Below the pieces are notes generated by a model. It saw nothing but the letters and a program-made list of their open reading frames with translations. It ran no database searches and was not told where the DNA came from. DNA of 64,000 bases from Dioscorea cayenensis subsp. rotundata (Eukaryota; Streptophyta; Magnoliopsida; Dioscoreales; Dioscoreaceae). Position 1 is the first letter of the stretch; the number at the start of each line of letters is the position of its first letter. Of this stretch, positions 10,401-22,013 are shown in pieces. Both the position numbers and the translations under genes were made by a program. The DNA lies in the NCBI RefSeq assembly GCF_009730915.1, contig NC_052483.1, forward strand, positions 1 to 64,000, given 5' to 3'.

Positions 10401-13400
10401 CTCCAAAATAATTTTGAGGAGGTGATCCCAATGAATAAATTTGAATCTTTTATTATAAGAAATCAAACCTTTTAGTTAGAGTGATTCTAGAAACACCTAT
10501 GGATGAGAAATATTTTTAAAGAATTTTGTTTGTTTAAGGCATTCATTAGTATAAAGGTGTGTATATTCACTTCTAGAGTTGCGTTTGAAAAATAGCATTC
10601 TTTCAATGTCGACATTTCTTGAAACATTATATATAGTGCATACGTTTAATGTAAGCTACATTGCAATAAGAGGTTCCAAATATTGGTGAGAAATCTACCT
10701 AGCAATGATATGAAGGCTCAAGTCTTTCACGAAAAAGAATTCTCCAAAGTAATTAGGAGTTGGTCTCAAAGAATAAATTTGATCCTTTTATTTTAAGAGA
10801 TCGAACCTTTTAGTTAGAGCGATTTTAGAGACACATATGGGTGAGAGATTTTTTTTTAGCCATTCTTTAGTATAAAGGTGTGTATATTCACTCCTAGAGT
10901 TCTGTTTAAAAAATAGCATTCTTTCAATGTCAACATTTCTTAAAACATTATAAATAATGCATATGATTAATATAACCGCAAGTGTGGTGTGATCATTATA
11001 ATAAAGTGATTTTGAGTTATGCTATATTAGGTTTCCATCAATGATATCAAAAGAAAATTAGGAGAGATGCAAGAAGAGAATTTGTCTTAACCATAGCATT
11101 TGTTAGTGTCTTCCACCTGCTTGAGTAGACAAAAGAGAACCATGAAAATTTTAATGCTTGAGATAAAGGTCTTGATTGGTTCTTTTGAAGAAATGTAGCC
11201 AGTAGAGGGTATTATGTACCTCCTAGAAGAAGAATTCAGCTTTTCAATCAATCAAAAGGAGCTGTGAAAAATAAGGAAGACTGGGAAAAAGACGCTCATT
11301 CTTTTATGAACGGTTGCAATGTGTAGCGATCAACAAGAGATAGAAAACAAGATACAAATAAAGAAAATAAGAGAATTTAGGTAATTTGATCAATTTGACC
11401 TACATCCATGAGCAGAGAAAGGAGTCTTATTTCTTTGAGAACTGATAAAAGAAGAACTATGTAACCTTTAAACCACAGTTACTTATATAGCTTAAAACCA
11501 AACTGGTTCGGGTTCGGTTGGGTTGGTATCAATCCATACCTGAAAAAAAATAGATCAACTCGTGCTCTCTCTATTTCCACCACAGGTCTCATAAAAAATC
11601 TTCTCCAAGTTGAGCTTCCAAAAAACAAGTTTGGTAACTAATTGGGTTGTCTCACAAATAATTTAGGGCACATCACATGAACAATAGCCAATCAAATAAA
11701 AAACTTTGACAATAGGAGTATTTTTTATATAGTTAATATTTTAACTAGGCCATTTGAAAGACAATGTTTTCTACACGATATTGTTTGAAGCCATGAGAAA
11801 ATAAAAAATTTATTAGGGAGGTGAGGTTGGATGATAAATTTGAAGAGTTTTCCCAGTAATATATTAAATTCTTATTTGAAAAAGTAAGGTTTGTTGATTT
11901 GGGGGATAATTTGCATGGTTCTACTTTTTTATGAGAAGAAACCTAACGTCGATAATTAGTTAAAAATATCTTTAAATATTATAAATATCTATGCAAGAAA
12001 AATACATATCTCCAATTAAGTACTCTCGAATTATTGTCTCGTATATTCGGTTATTTAGTGAGTGTACACCACATCTATATTTCAATATAATATTTGTAAA
12101 AATTTTATGGATGCTTTGCTTATATGTGAGGGATACAACTTCAATTAAATCAACTGTAACTTGTAAGTTATAATGAAACCTAATAATGTGGAAAAGGATG
12201 ACTTGCAAATTTACATGAAAGGCATGAAATTTAATTTATTTTTTTATTAGAATAATTTTAATGTGTTGGATACATCACCAACATTTGTATACCTATTTTA
12301 CACTAATTGAAATGTCTTCAACGTCTAGTTACTGTTAAAATTATTACAGCGCAATAAGAGAGCTAGATTTTTTGTGATCATTGATTGGTGAAGTATTTAA
12401 AGTTTTTTACCTTGTTCATACGCCCAGTGACGTGGGAAGGTCAGACTTAGACTTGTAAGTGTAGCTTTAAGATCTCATTGTCAATACGGTGGTTTTCATC
12501 CTTAAATACCTCATTTTAAATTTTGATTAAATAACAAGATGCTTTGCCAATGATATAGTCCAATCAATGGAGACATAGATTTGAGTTTTTGCCCCCCTTG
12601 CTTTTATGATGTATAGCACTGCAAGGAATGGTTTCCAATTACTTGAAGAATGTTTTATACTGGAAAATATTTGTCATGCAGAATCAAATGTTAATTTTTT
12701 TTTTTAAAATGTCACGTAAACTTTTGCACAGCAAAGGCATGTAGTAACTAAGATGCCATGGTTGTTTTTTACAGCATGGATAAGATCCTTGATCGTTATG
12801 AGCGTTACTGTCATGCTGAAAAGGAACTCATGGTTGGTGACCCCAAGTCTCTGGTACGTATGACCTTACTGAAAGAGACTTAACATGAAGACCGGCGCAC
12901 TTTGCAGGCCATGATATCTGAAGGATTATTTTTTACTATTAATTATTATATATCTTCTTTTTACATTTTAAAAATTCAGTCAGAAAATAATTGAATGATG
13001 ATGACTACCGCTGTATGTGCTTATCCAATGCTGCAATGCAGGGAAGCTGGTCTCATGAATATGGAAAACTGAAGGCCAGGATTGAAGTCATACAGAAAAG
13101 CCAAAAGTATGGTTTACTGCCCAAAAATAAAAATTATAGTTCCTTACAAGGACAATTGATTCTGCTTGATATCTGATAGTTACTATTTTCAGGCATCTCA
13201 TGGGTGAAGAACTTGAATCTTTGAATCTGAAAGAACTTCAACAACTGGAGCAACAGCTTGAGGGTGCTCTAAAAAATATTAGGTCAAGAAAGGTAAAGTT
13301 ACCTAATCTTCCTTTATTATTGAAAGTTACCTAATCTTCCTTTATTATTGAGCTGGAGCTCAGGGAGACTGTGAGGCATTATCCATTTTGGGAGTGCGTA

Positions 13401-14979
13401 CTGATCCTTTAACGTTGCTTTTTACGCAGAACCATCTTCTATTTGATTCAATTGCTGAACTCCAGAGAAAGGCAAGTTGTGTTAAATTTAAATCTCATGA
13501 AATAAAATTTTTGAGCCATTGATTTTTTTTTTCAGCATGGATGATATTACATCACTTATAATTCTCTTTGTTCTCATCTTTTATGAAAAAAAAAAAACAC
13601 TTCTCTAGCAGCTCTTTATGCTCAACTTTGCATCATCATATATATGCAAGGATAACAAAAGGGCCAATAATCTTTCCCTTGAAATTTGGACTCAAATAAT
13701 CTGCAAGCATGCTCCATGATGCTTCTTCTGTGATTACATGTTCACTAGGACTCATATAGCTAGAGATACAGGTATCAGGCTAATTAACAGCCTGAGACAT
13801 CTCTAAGTAGCTGTTCAAGAATTATAACCCTTCCATCTAACTAGTTTTAAAACTCAGACAAGTAGATGGTGCCTTATTTCTGGGTTTAGATTCAAGAGTT
13901 AATTGCTTAAAATCCATTGTTCGCACACAATACATCGAGTGATTGTTCAAACCTTATTTAAGTTCTATACAACTTAGAAATCATGCTACTGTTTATGTTA
14001 GTTCTTTGCAAGTTTGATGATGACAAAGAAGGGCTTTTGGAATCATAGGCAACATAAAATAAATATTATTTATCTCAGTCTCTATGTATGTAAGAGAAAT
14101 ACTTCTATCCAGTAAGTTATGATACTCAATGATGTTTTTTTATGCAGGAGAAGACACTGGAAGAGCAAAATAATATTTTGGAGAGAATAGTAAGAAAGAT
14201 TTCACTGTCTGTGCCTACAATTTCATGCTCTCTTTATGATTTTACTGATAAAGAAATTTTCGGTGTCAATGGTGAAACAGCTCATTGAGAAGCAAAAGGC
14301 TGCTGGAGTATCCCAGCAAAGAGAAGGAGAACAACAGCCAGCAAATCCTCAAACTAGCTCTTCTTCTCCACCTCCATTCTTGGTGCAAGATGCTCTCCCA
14401 ACAACCCTAAATATTGGGTATCCTTCATTAACCTCTGATGTTTACCATGCTTTTCATCAATCTAGGGATAGAAACAAAACTAAATCATCTGTCTATCTTC
14501 ACTGTGTTGCTCTTAATCAAACTAGGAATAGAAACAAAATCAATTATAAAAATCATACTGCCTGCCAAGTACTAAAACCAATTAAGTTCATTTAAGAAGT
14601 TTAATTGATGGCTAGATTAATACTGCCATCAAACTAGGGATAGAAACAAAACCAATCCATTTGTTTGGTTTTCATGTTTTCATCAAATATCAAACTCTGC
14701 TCATGAAGAAGCTTAACTGATCACTAGTACTCCTATCAAACTAAGCATAGAAACAAAACAAATCCATTTGTTTGGCTTTCATCAAATAATCAAACTCATA
14801 CTTCATGTCAACTACTCAGACCAAAATCATGAAGAAGCTCAACTGATCACTAATATTACCCATATGAATGCAGTACATACCATGCGATGGCTGCTACCGA
14901 AGAAAAACCGCCGCAGCCTCTCACTCAGTCGAACAGCAAAACATTACCGGCATGGATGATCTCGCATATGAATCGCTAG
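7454..14979 (+). CDS. AP1/FRUITFULL-like (SQUA clade) MADS-box transcription factor
   Basis: A complete eight-exon MIKC gene: 7454-7638, 12775-12853, 13042-13106, 13193-13292, 13430-13471, 14148-14189, 14281-14417 and 14874-14979 (TAG), 756 nt, 251 residues. Exon sizes 185/79/65/100/42/42 are those of AP1/FUL genes. Residues 1-61 are the MADS domain ([20 protein letters not shown]), about 88-171 the K domain, and the tail ends [11 protein letters not shown], a variant of the FUL-type (paleoAP1) LPPWML motif. It is therefore FUL-like, not euAP1. Such proteins specify inflorescence and floral meristem identity and, in grasses (VRN1), respond to vernalization. Intron 1 is 5.1 kb and repeat-filled. 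Intron 5 uses a GC donor (AAG|GCAAGT). The exon 7 acceptor (AAACAG before 14281) has a weak pyrimidine tract, the least certain junction. It lies downstream of the SEP-like gene in the same orientation. Confidence 0.93.
9230..10985. repeat. Tandem array of about six 280-340 bp units in FUL-like intron 1
   Basis: The phrase CCAAATATTAGTGAAAAATC or a close variant recurs at about 9248, 9530, 9812, 10332 and 10674; a truncated copy without it begins near 10030. Each unit continues with TGAGGAGTTGATCTC, GAGCCTTTTATTATAAG, CATTCATTAGTATAAAGG and GTTTAATGTAAGCTACAT. The later units (from about 10235) carry an extra block (AGCATTCTTTCAATGTCGAC), so unit length grows along the array. There is no coding potential. 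The array lies inside the large first intron, which in this clade often holds regulatory sequence. Confidence 0.8.
11300..11700. other. Possible decayed LTR fragment in FUL-like intron 1
   Basis: The text (CCACAGTTACTTATATAGC, followed by a GGTTCGGGTTCGGTTGGG run) is reminiscent of plant LTR ends, but no paired LTR, primer site or coding region was found. The call is low-grade pattern recognition. Confidence 0.2.
13295..13350. repeat. Exact 28-bp tandem duplication in FUL-like intron 4
   Basis: The 28 bases 13295-13322 are repeated exactly at 13323-13350, starting 2 nt after the splice donor of exon 4, so the duplication lies at the 5' end of the intron without creating a second donor. Confidence 0.9.
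14450..14865. repeat. Degenerate tandem units in FUL-like intron 7
   Basis: The phrase TAGGGATAGAAACAAAAC or close variants appears at about 14463, 14523, 14636 and 14743. CATGAAGAAGCTTAACTGATC and its variant recur at about 14701 and 14828. The intron thus grew by imperfect local duplication of a unit of roughly 60-110 bp just before the final exon. Confidence 0.7.
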
Positions 14980-15413
14980 ATGATGATGATTATGATGACG
15001 ACGATGATGATTATGTGCTTTCTCTTTGTCCTCCCATCAGCAATTTTGTGTTTTTTTTGTCTCTCTCACCATCATCAAATAACAGCAAAGCTACTAATGG
15101 CAACTAGTTCATCCAAGCCCCCAAAACAACATTGTAAACTATGCTATGCTAATATCTATATATATATATATATATGATCATAATATTCTCCCTTGAGATT
15201 TCTAGAGGGTAGGGCCTTCTTTATGTTTGTCTTCTTTGCTAAGTGCCTAAATATACATTGTTAATTCATAGAGCTGACTTTGGAGGCTGATGGATTTGCA
15301 ATGAACCCTTCATTTTGTTGTGTATGTATATATGTCTATATATGTATTTTTATGTGATGTATATGAATCTTGCTCGTCTCCATCAGCGTATTAATATTTC
15401 TTCTTCTTCTTCT

Positions 15414-15459
<46 letters not shown>

Positions 15460-15908
15460 TCACAAACATACTAATAGTACAATTTGTTTACAAGGGTATG
15501 CATGCAAACAATGGATTTAATGGGTGCCTAAGAAATTATAAAGTTTTACAAGAGTATATTTGAGAAAAGTACCAAACCAAATAACACAACAAAATAATTT
15601 CCAAGAAATAGAGCATTTAAGCAAATACTGGACCACCTGCTATTTTCAGACACCATCATGATGTAACCAAATATGATAACATGTTAATCAGTAAATCAAC
15701 CATCCTTCAATATGTATATATATATATATATCATTTAATGAATGAAGCCAATCTTCTGGACTGAAAATTAAGAAAAAGAGAGATTTACACAATTACCCTT
15801 GACCATGCATAGTCTGCCTTCACTGGTGTTATTTACACAACTCAACAAGAGTATCATTCTATTTCCATAACTTTTGATGGAATGGAATAATGGAAATTGA
15901 ACAGCAGA
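14980..15908. other. 3' flank between convergent FUL-like and RING genes
   Basis: Probable 3' UTRs of the two convergent genes. It contains a GAT-rich run just after the FUL stop, a (TA)n tract (15157-15175) and a compound (TTC)n(TC)n(AC)n microsatellite (15399-15460). No other gene is seen. Confidence 0.7.
15399..15460. repeat. Compound microsatellite (TTC)n(TC)n(AC)n
   Basis: Three perfect simple repeats directly abut one another. The frame across them encodes only Ser/Leu/His/Thr repeats and is not a gene. Confidence 0.95.
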
Positions 15909-18032
15909 TCACCTTGCTTCATTGAAAACCATCACCTAAAATAATACCAAATGCTCGCAATAAGTTTGTCGGATATAAATTACCAAGTGATCAGAGAAGT
16001 ACGGAAATATATATATATATATATAATACGATGAAACATATGGAGTTATACCTTCCCACACACCGGACAGATTTCGCTTCTCTCCATCCACTCGTAAATG
16101 CAACTGAGGTGGAAATGGTGAGAACACTGCATCACTATCTTCGGGTTCTCCGAAGTATACTCTGAAATAATTGGCAAAGAACGTTATAAAAACTTACGTT
16201 CCATTTAAAATATCATATACAATGCTGGTAGTCTGAATTAATAAAACAGAATAAAGTGATATCAAATGTTATTTTATACACCAAAACAACATCAGAAAAT
16301 AATACAATATCATATAACATGATTACCCATTATCCTAAGTTTCATCAATTACCTTAACATTATTTAGTCACGCCAAGAGAAAATTATCAAGAAAACGTGA
16401 ATCAAGAATAAATTCAGCTAGATTTATAACATAGAGCTATGTGAACAATATAAAAGAACAACAGAATATATTCGACAGGTCGCCGCAATACAATGCTGAA
16501 TGGTAGTCAAGACTCAAGACAGAACAGAGACAGGAATACCGAACAAAGGCCTTAGTTTATTAAGACAGACATATTTTTAAACTCCCAATAAGTTATCATT
16601 AGTTTTTGTCCCACATTTTCCTAATCAGATCCCGGCATTCTTTTCATTAAAAACTGTTCCCTAGAGCTAGGCAAAACTATAAAAGTACAGAATATATTCA
16701 CCTCAATACAATGGTTGAATGATAAGCAAGACAGAACAGAGACAGGAATACCAAACAAATGCCATAATTTATTAAGACAAATGTATTTTAAACTCCCAAT
16801 AAGTTATCATACTTTAATTTTTTTTACTCCACATTTTCCTAATCAGATCCCAGCATTGTTTCCATTAAAAACTATTCCCAAGAGGAGGGGCATTACTTAT
16901 TTCAATACAAAGAAGAAGTTTGATTGAATGTAGTCAACGGAAAGCAGAAAAATGAGTAAAAGAAGATGATTCTAATAATTACCTTCAAGGCATGTTGGGC
17001 ATACATCTTCATCTTCAGAAGAAGAAAAGTAGTATGTTGATCCACTAGTGACATCAGTGGATGAGTTAGAGCAACATAGTTTTACTCCATTTTTAGACCC
17101 ACTACGCTTGTCCTTCTCAGCTTTTGTTTCTGCATTATTTTCATCAAAGTCTCTTCTAAGTGGTTCTGACTCTTCATGGGAATGGCTTGAACACTTCTCA
17201 CGTCTGGAGACAAGTCTATCACGTGGCCGGGAGCATCTCGGATCGTCATAAGGTAATGGCCTTGGAGGAGATCTGTATGTATTGGGTAGAGAACTATCTT
17301 CAGCTGCCATAACAGAAGCCAAAGAAGGTAATTGGCGAACAGATGCAGAGGCAGCAGCATGCACCTCTCCTCTTTGGAATAACGCAATGTACTGCTAAGG
17401 TTAAAAAAAATCAGAAAGAACATTATCATATACTAATAACCAAATACAAAAGAACCTAGTCCTCCAAACTATGTTCCAAGTTTTAAATGATTTGCATGAA
17501 ACACAATAATCTGCCCCAACTAATCACTCCTTACTGACATATGACTATTGTTCAGTAGGCAAATGTGTTTGACAATCAACTAATGAGCTTCAAACCTCTA
17601 TACAGTGAACAAAATCAGAGTTTAAAGGTCTTCTGGACAAAACAATACAAATAAGCAGAAGGAACATTCCAATCACACTTCACATATAGAAGGGATTAAA
17701 TTTCCAATCCATACTGAATCCAATCAACTAAAATATCAAGCATGTTAGATATACACAATTGTTCCCTCATGAACATTAAGAACAATATCTTTTGGCAACA
17801 ATCACAACTAATCTAAAGATTAGAATGTAACAAGGAAATGCTCATAGTAAAAAATCCATTCTTTGATGCTAATACAAAAAGAAAAACAAGAAGATTCAGA
17901 AGAACATACTGCATGTGAGAGCTGCTGAGTTAAACATCTGAGACAGATACAATGTCTAGAGACCAAAGAATCAGAATTCTCAGCCCCTTCTCCCACGTCA
18001 GCCACACGGAAACAGCATAACAAAGAACCCAT
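15909..18032 (-). CDS. RING-H2 E3 ubiquitin ligase, At3g02290-like
   Basis: Four minus-strand coding exons: 18032-17910 (start ATG 18032-18030), 17394-16983, 16161-16052 and 15935-15909 (TGA), giving 223 residues, all GT-AG and in frame. The C-terminal RING-H2 finger is complete: C173-x2-C176-x14-C191-x-H193-x2-H196-x2-C199-x10-C210-x2-C213, reading VCPTCLEEYTSENPKIVMQC at its first part, so E2-dependent ubiquitin transfer is expected. The start MGSLLCCF suggests N-myristoylation at Gly2 and palmitoylation at Cys6/7 (membrane anchoring, inferred). The middle is low-complexity and Ser-, Arg- and Asp/Glu-rich. It resembles the small plant RING family of At3g02290. Exon 2 starts at a TAGCAG tandem acceptor. 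A donor-like CCCCAAG|GTAGG near 18590 suggests a leader intron. It is convergent with the FUL-like gene. Confidence 0.88.
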
Positions 18033-18853
18033 GCTCCCAGTCACAATCCCAGAATCAATATCTAAGAAATCAACTCCTCCAGTCCCATTAATAGAAACAA
18101 ATCAGGGTTCCATCCCTCCCAATCAAATGAGGATTTTCTTCTAAAAAAAATTAAGAGAAATTACACTTCCCAGAGAGCCAAACTCTTCTGTCTTTCTCTA
18201 ATCTCAACTGATCTCTGGATTCAACTAAGATGGATTACAAAACAAAGGAAAAGATGAAATCTTTGTGAGCGTCATGCTGAGATTTCAATTCCCAACAAAT
18301 AAAAAACCCAAAATCCACGCAAAAACTTTATTCCAAAACTCTTTTGCAGACAAAATCAGCAAAGAATCATGCTGAAAAAAATCACATCCATTGGTACCAA
18401 ATTTAAAACCAGAAACCCCACCAATATCCCACTTTTCCCAGCCTAAAATCAAAATCTACTTCCCAAAAGGTAACAAGTCAGCATCTTTTCGGAAATCAAA
18501 CACCCATCCACCAAAAATCCCAACAAAACCCTCCAAAATAGGAACAAAATCCGAGAAAAAAACCAAAAAATTAGGAAACAAATCACCCTACCTTGGGGAT
18601 TGAACTCAACTAGCGATCGAATCCGACAAAGATCGATTCAAATCGATGAATTCCAGCTCCAAATTTCGAGAAATCCATGGATTTTTCTGGCCGACGCCCA
18701 GTCGTGGCAACAAAGAAAAAGAGCGGGGAGATAAAAAAATATATATATAAATAAATAAATAAACAAATAAACAAATCGTATTAAAGACGTAACTAATAAA
18801 AATTAATTATAATAAAACACGATTAGTTAGCGAGCTATTGTTTAGTTTTAAGA

Positions 18854-18892
<39 letters not shown>

Positions 18893-19924
18893 CTTATTTT
18901 GATTCCCAATACATTGAATCTAAAACCAAAATAATACATAACAAAACATTATATATATAAATAAATGATGTAATTAAGGACATTAAGAGTGTAATTAGTG
19001 AAATTAATGGTATTAGGAAATTAATGGTATTAAAGATGGGTTTTTACAAAACTATTTCCAGACCTTGAAAATGAACCCAAGAAAAGGACAGTATGCTAAT
19101 TATCTTATGTGGAGAAGATTGAGTGGTTAGTACAAAAAAAAGTAAACTGGATTCAAAGGGCGTGAAAGTATTATGATGTCTTAACTGGATGGTGATAACC
19201 TTTGTAATCATGGTTTGGGCTTTATGCAAATAAACCCTTGAAAAGGTTAAGAATGACGTATTCATCCTTCAAATGTATTTACTTTATACTTTCTAATAAG
19301 TAATATTAATGAAATCAAATTTATTTAAATTTTAAATAAGAAATCTCCACAACAAAAGAATTTGTCCCTATTTAAAAATAATAATATTATTAAAATAAAT
19401 AATATAAAAAAATAATAATCATTATTAGCATCATCTCAAATCTAATTAATGGTTAGCATTTTTTTTAATGTGGCATAAAATTTTATCATGTAAAAATTAT
19501 ATGTTACGTAAAGGTTAATTATTTTTGTGATGAGTTATTCATACAATTTATGTCATGAATATTAATCAAAACTTTATGATAGTTACAATTGACAAGAATT
19601 GTTAATGACTTATCAACTTCTTAGTTTCAATTCATGTTTTTTCATTTTTTTTTTATGTTTTGTATATCTCACCCTTAGCGAGGTTGTTAGTCAGTTTACT
19701 TCCCTCTTTACTGTTGTTTTTTTTAATGTGTTTATCATGTTTTTTTCATTTTTTCCAATAAAGTTATGATTTATCTATTTTATTAACAAAAAAAAAACTT
19801 ACCAACTTCAATTACAAAACCCCACTTAAAATGTAGGAGTACTAAATTATTTTTTAAAGACCTTCATGTCAAGTTTTGGCCAATTTCATTGATTATAAAA
19901 CTAATTTCTTAGCATGATGTTGAT
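18033..19924. other. RING gene leader/promoter and AT-rich intergenic DNA
   Basis: The part to about 18720 is probably 5' leader (with a possible leader intron) and promoter of the minus-strand RING gene. Beyond it lie (TA)n tracts (about 18862-18887) and AT-rich sequence with no gene. Confidence 0.55.
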
Positions 19925-20190
19925 TACTCCCTCAGATTCCAAAGTAAAATATATGTCATTTTAAGATATATTCAAAAATAGTTGTTATTTCTGATATCAA
20001 GTAATAATTATTTTTATTTAATTTTCACATCTTTAATTCCCTAAGTTATATAAATATAATATTTATAATCCTAAGAGAAATATATAATTTCAAAGGAGGG
20101 ATAGTTTAGTAATTTGATTGTTTTTTTTTTTTTTATGTTAAACTCCTTAATTCTTGTGTAACATAGATGTATTTAAGAAAGGAGGGAGTA
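19925..20190. mobile_element. Stowaway-like MITE
   Basis: The 266-bp segment starts TACTCCCTC and ends GAGGGAGTA. The terminal inverted repeats (CTCCCTCAGATTCC against CTCCCTCCTTTCTT) fall between TA dinucleotides, the target duplication of Tc1/mariner-type elements. The interior is AT-rich and non-coding, as expected for a non-autonomous Stowaway MITE. Confidence 0.75.
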
Positions 20191-21277
20191 TATTCCATTG
20201 GTTCAAATTATAGTCTTAATTTGTGGGGGACAAAGCTCAGGCAAAAAACTATTGATTACTTCAATGACAAAATTAAATTAAACACATTAATTAACTTTAA
20301 TTTATATAAAAACATATATAGCACAAGATACAAGATTCTGCCAAGCTTTAATACAGGGTCCATGTCAATCTTGTCGGTGGACCAAGCACTCAAAAGAGAC
20401 AGTGTTGGTGTGGTGCACTAGCAAGGCATTCACAAGCCAATGAATTCCCATCTTCTCAAACTCAAATGATGTGACTTCATTATGATTTCCACCACTTTCT
20501 AGTTAATGGATCTTGCCACTGTTCCACTAATTATAACAAGTGTATGGAAAAGAACCATGCATCATGCACAAGAAGAAAAAAGATATGTAAACCATTACTA
20601 GTTTTTTGAATGTTGATGGTCTTCTGATGGATGAAGAGATGCTGCTTCCAAGTGGCATGTATAATTAACCTTCAGATGGGTAATATCATCATTGCTAGCA
20701 TTTAAGGCATCCATGCATGCCAACCCCACAAGAGAACATCTGTTGCACCACTTCCTGACATTATCTTGTTCTCTTGATCTTCCTTGATGTTCATCATCAT
20801 TATTATCTTGATGAGTTGAAGAAGAAGAAGAAGAGAACTTATAGTGGTAGTGTTATCAATGATCACTTCATTAATATTTAGGGTAAGGTCATTGAGTGTA
20901 GGACAAGTAGGGAGGGGCGAATACCAGTATGGTCAGGTTATTAGTTGTTTACCACGTATGCATGAAAGGTCTAGTTTCTCCGCCAAGTTAGGAACTCATA
21001 AAACACTGTTAGATTATATTTATTAACAAGCTCAAATGCTTTCATATGACCTTTATTTCACCTTAACCAAGATTGACTTTCAAAAAAAGAACATTTGACT
21101 TGCAAGAAAATTAATCCTCATTATATATCATATATAGGAAAAAGATCTCATGGTCTCAAGCACATGCAGATCATCTGTATTTCCTATAGAAAACCACATA
21201 TTATCTATATATATATATATATATATATAATAAGAGATCATAGCAAAGATATATATATATATATATAAATATATATG
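20191..21277. other. Intergenic, one uncertain minus-strand frame
   Basis: Mostly non-coding. A minus-strand frame of about 70 codons without a start (around 20850-20600, ending in a stop near TCAAAAAACTAG) contains VRKWCNRCSLVGLAC and DDITHLKVNYTCHLEA. It could be a last exon of an unseen gene or chance. (TA)n tracts occur near 21208-21228 and 21251-21266. Confidence 0.3.
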
Positions 21278-21457
21278 TCATGGAGGTTTCATCATCCTGC
21301 CACCTTTCCTATTGAACCATCCAGCCAGTTTCCAAACTGCCATGAACATCATTACACTCACTAACACCTTCGTCAGAGTTGTTCCTCCGGCGACGTCTAC
21401 CACCGTGATCATCCTGGTTTCAATCATCTCTCCGGCAGTCTTCTTCTTCTTCATCAT
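21278..21457 (-). CDS. Small single-helix membrane protein ORF (59 aa), unknown family
   Basis: The minus-strand frame runs from ATG at 21457 to TGA at 21278 with no intron needed. The N-terminus is basic (MMKKKK), followed by a soluble part (TAGEMIETRMITVVDVAGG), one hydrophobic helix (LTKVLVSVMMFMAVWKLAGW) and a basic tail (FNRKGGRMMKPP). I do not recognise the family. A minus-strand TATATATAAAC element lies 40-50 bases upstream (21496-21506) and the leader is purine-rich, both typical of plant promoters. G+C is higher inside the frame than around it, which favours a real gene over chance. It is isolated: nearest neighbours are a MITE and a LINE. It could also be an exon of something larger. 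Confidence 0.45.
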   Translation of the reverse strand: MMKKKKTAGEMIETRMITVVDVAGGTTLTKVLVSVMMFMAVWKLAGWFNRKGGRMMKPP

Positions 21458-22013
21458 CTTTGATCTCCTTCTCTTTGTTTAGGTTTCTCTTGTGTGTTTA
21501 TATATATTAACTCTTAGTTTTGATGGCCGGGTTTTATGGGAAGAACTCATGAGAAGGTGGGATAGTGAGTGGGCATTAATTGAAAGTGCTTGAGTTTTTG
21601 CCGGTGAGTCATTTCAAATGACATCTCTTCATCTTTGAGGCAAGCAATTAATATAAATGCATGCATGCAATCTTTGCCGTGAAAAAAGAGATTTATTACA
21701 AAAAGGAAGTTACGAAAAATATTTGAATTAATCCATTAATAATTTTAGAATATAAGGATTATTAATTTGGTGTGTTAGGAGTGTTTTTTTTTTTTAAAAT
21801 ATTTTTCAGTGAACTGGTCATGGGGAAATAGAAAATATGGTAAATATATAGATAGAGACATTTGGCGCTAGCGTTGGAGTATGCTTTGTGTTTTTTTTTT
21901 TTTTCAAAATAAGAAGTAAATATAATTAGTTCTGTGATTGGAATAATATAGTCATGGATAATTACTCAATGCGCATCAGATTTAGAAGTGGAAGATACTA
22001 ATTAATGCCCTTT
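21458..22013. other. Promoter side of the small ORF and AT-rich intergenic DNA
   Basis: Holds the TATA-like element at 21496-21506 (minus strand). The remainder shows poly-T tracts and no gene. Confidence 0.5.

Noticed and set aside
14768..15177. Asp-rich and Met-rich frames after the FUL-like gene
   Set aside because: They arise from GAT repeats beyond the stop codon and overlap the true last exon in another frame.
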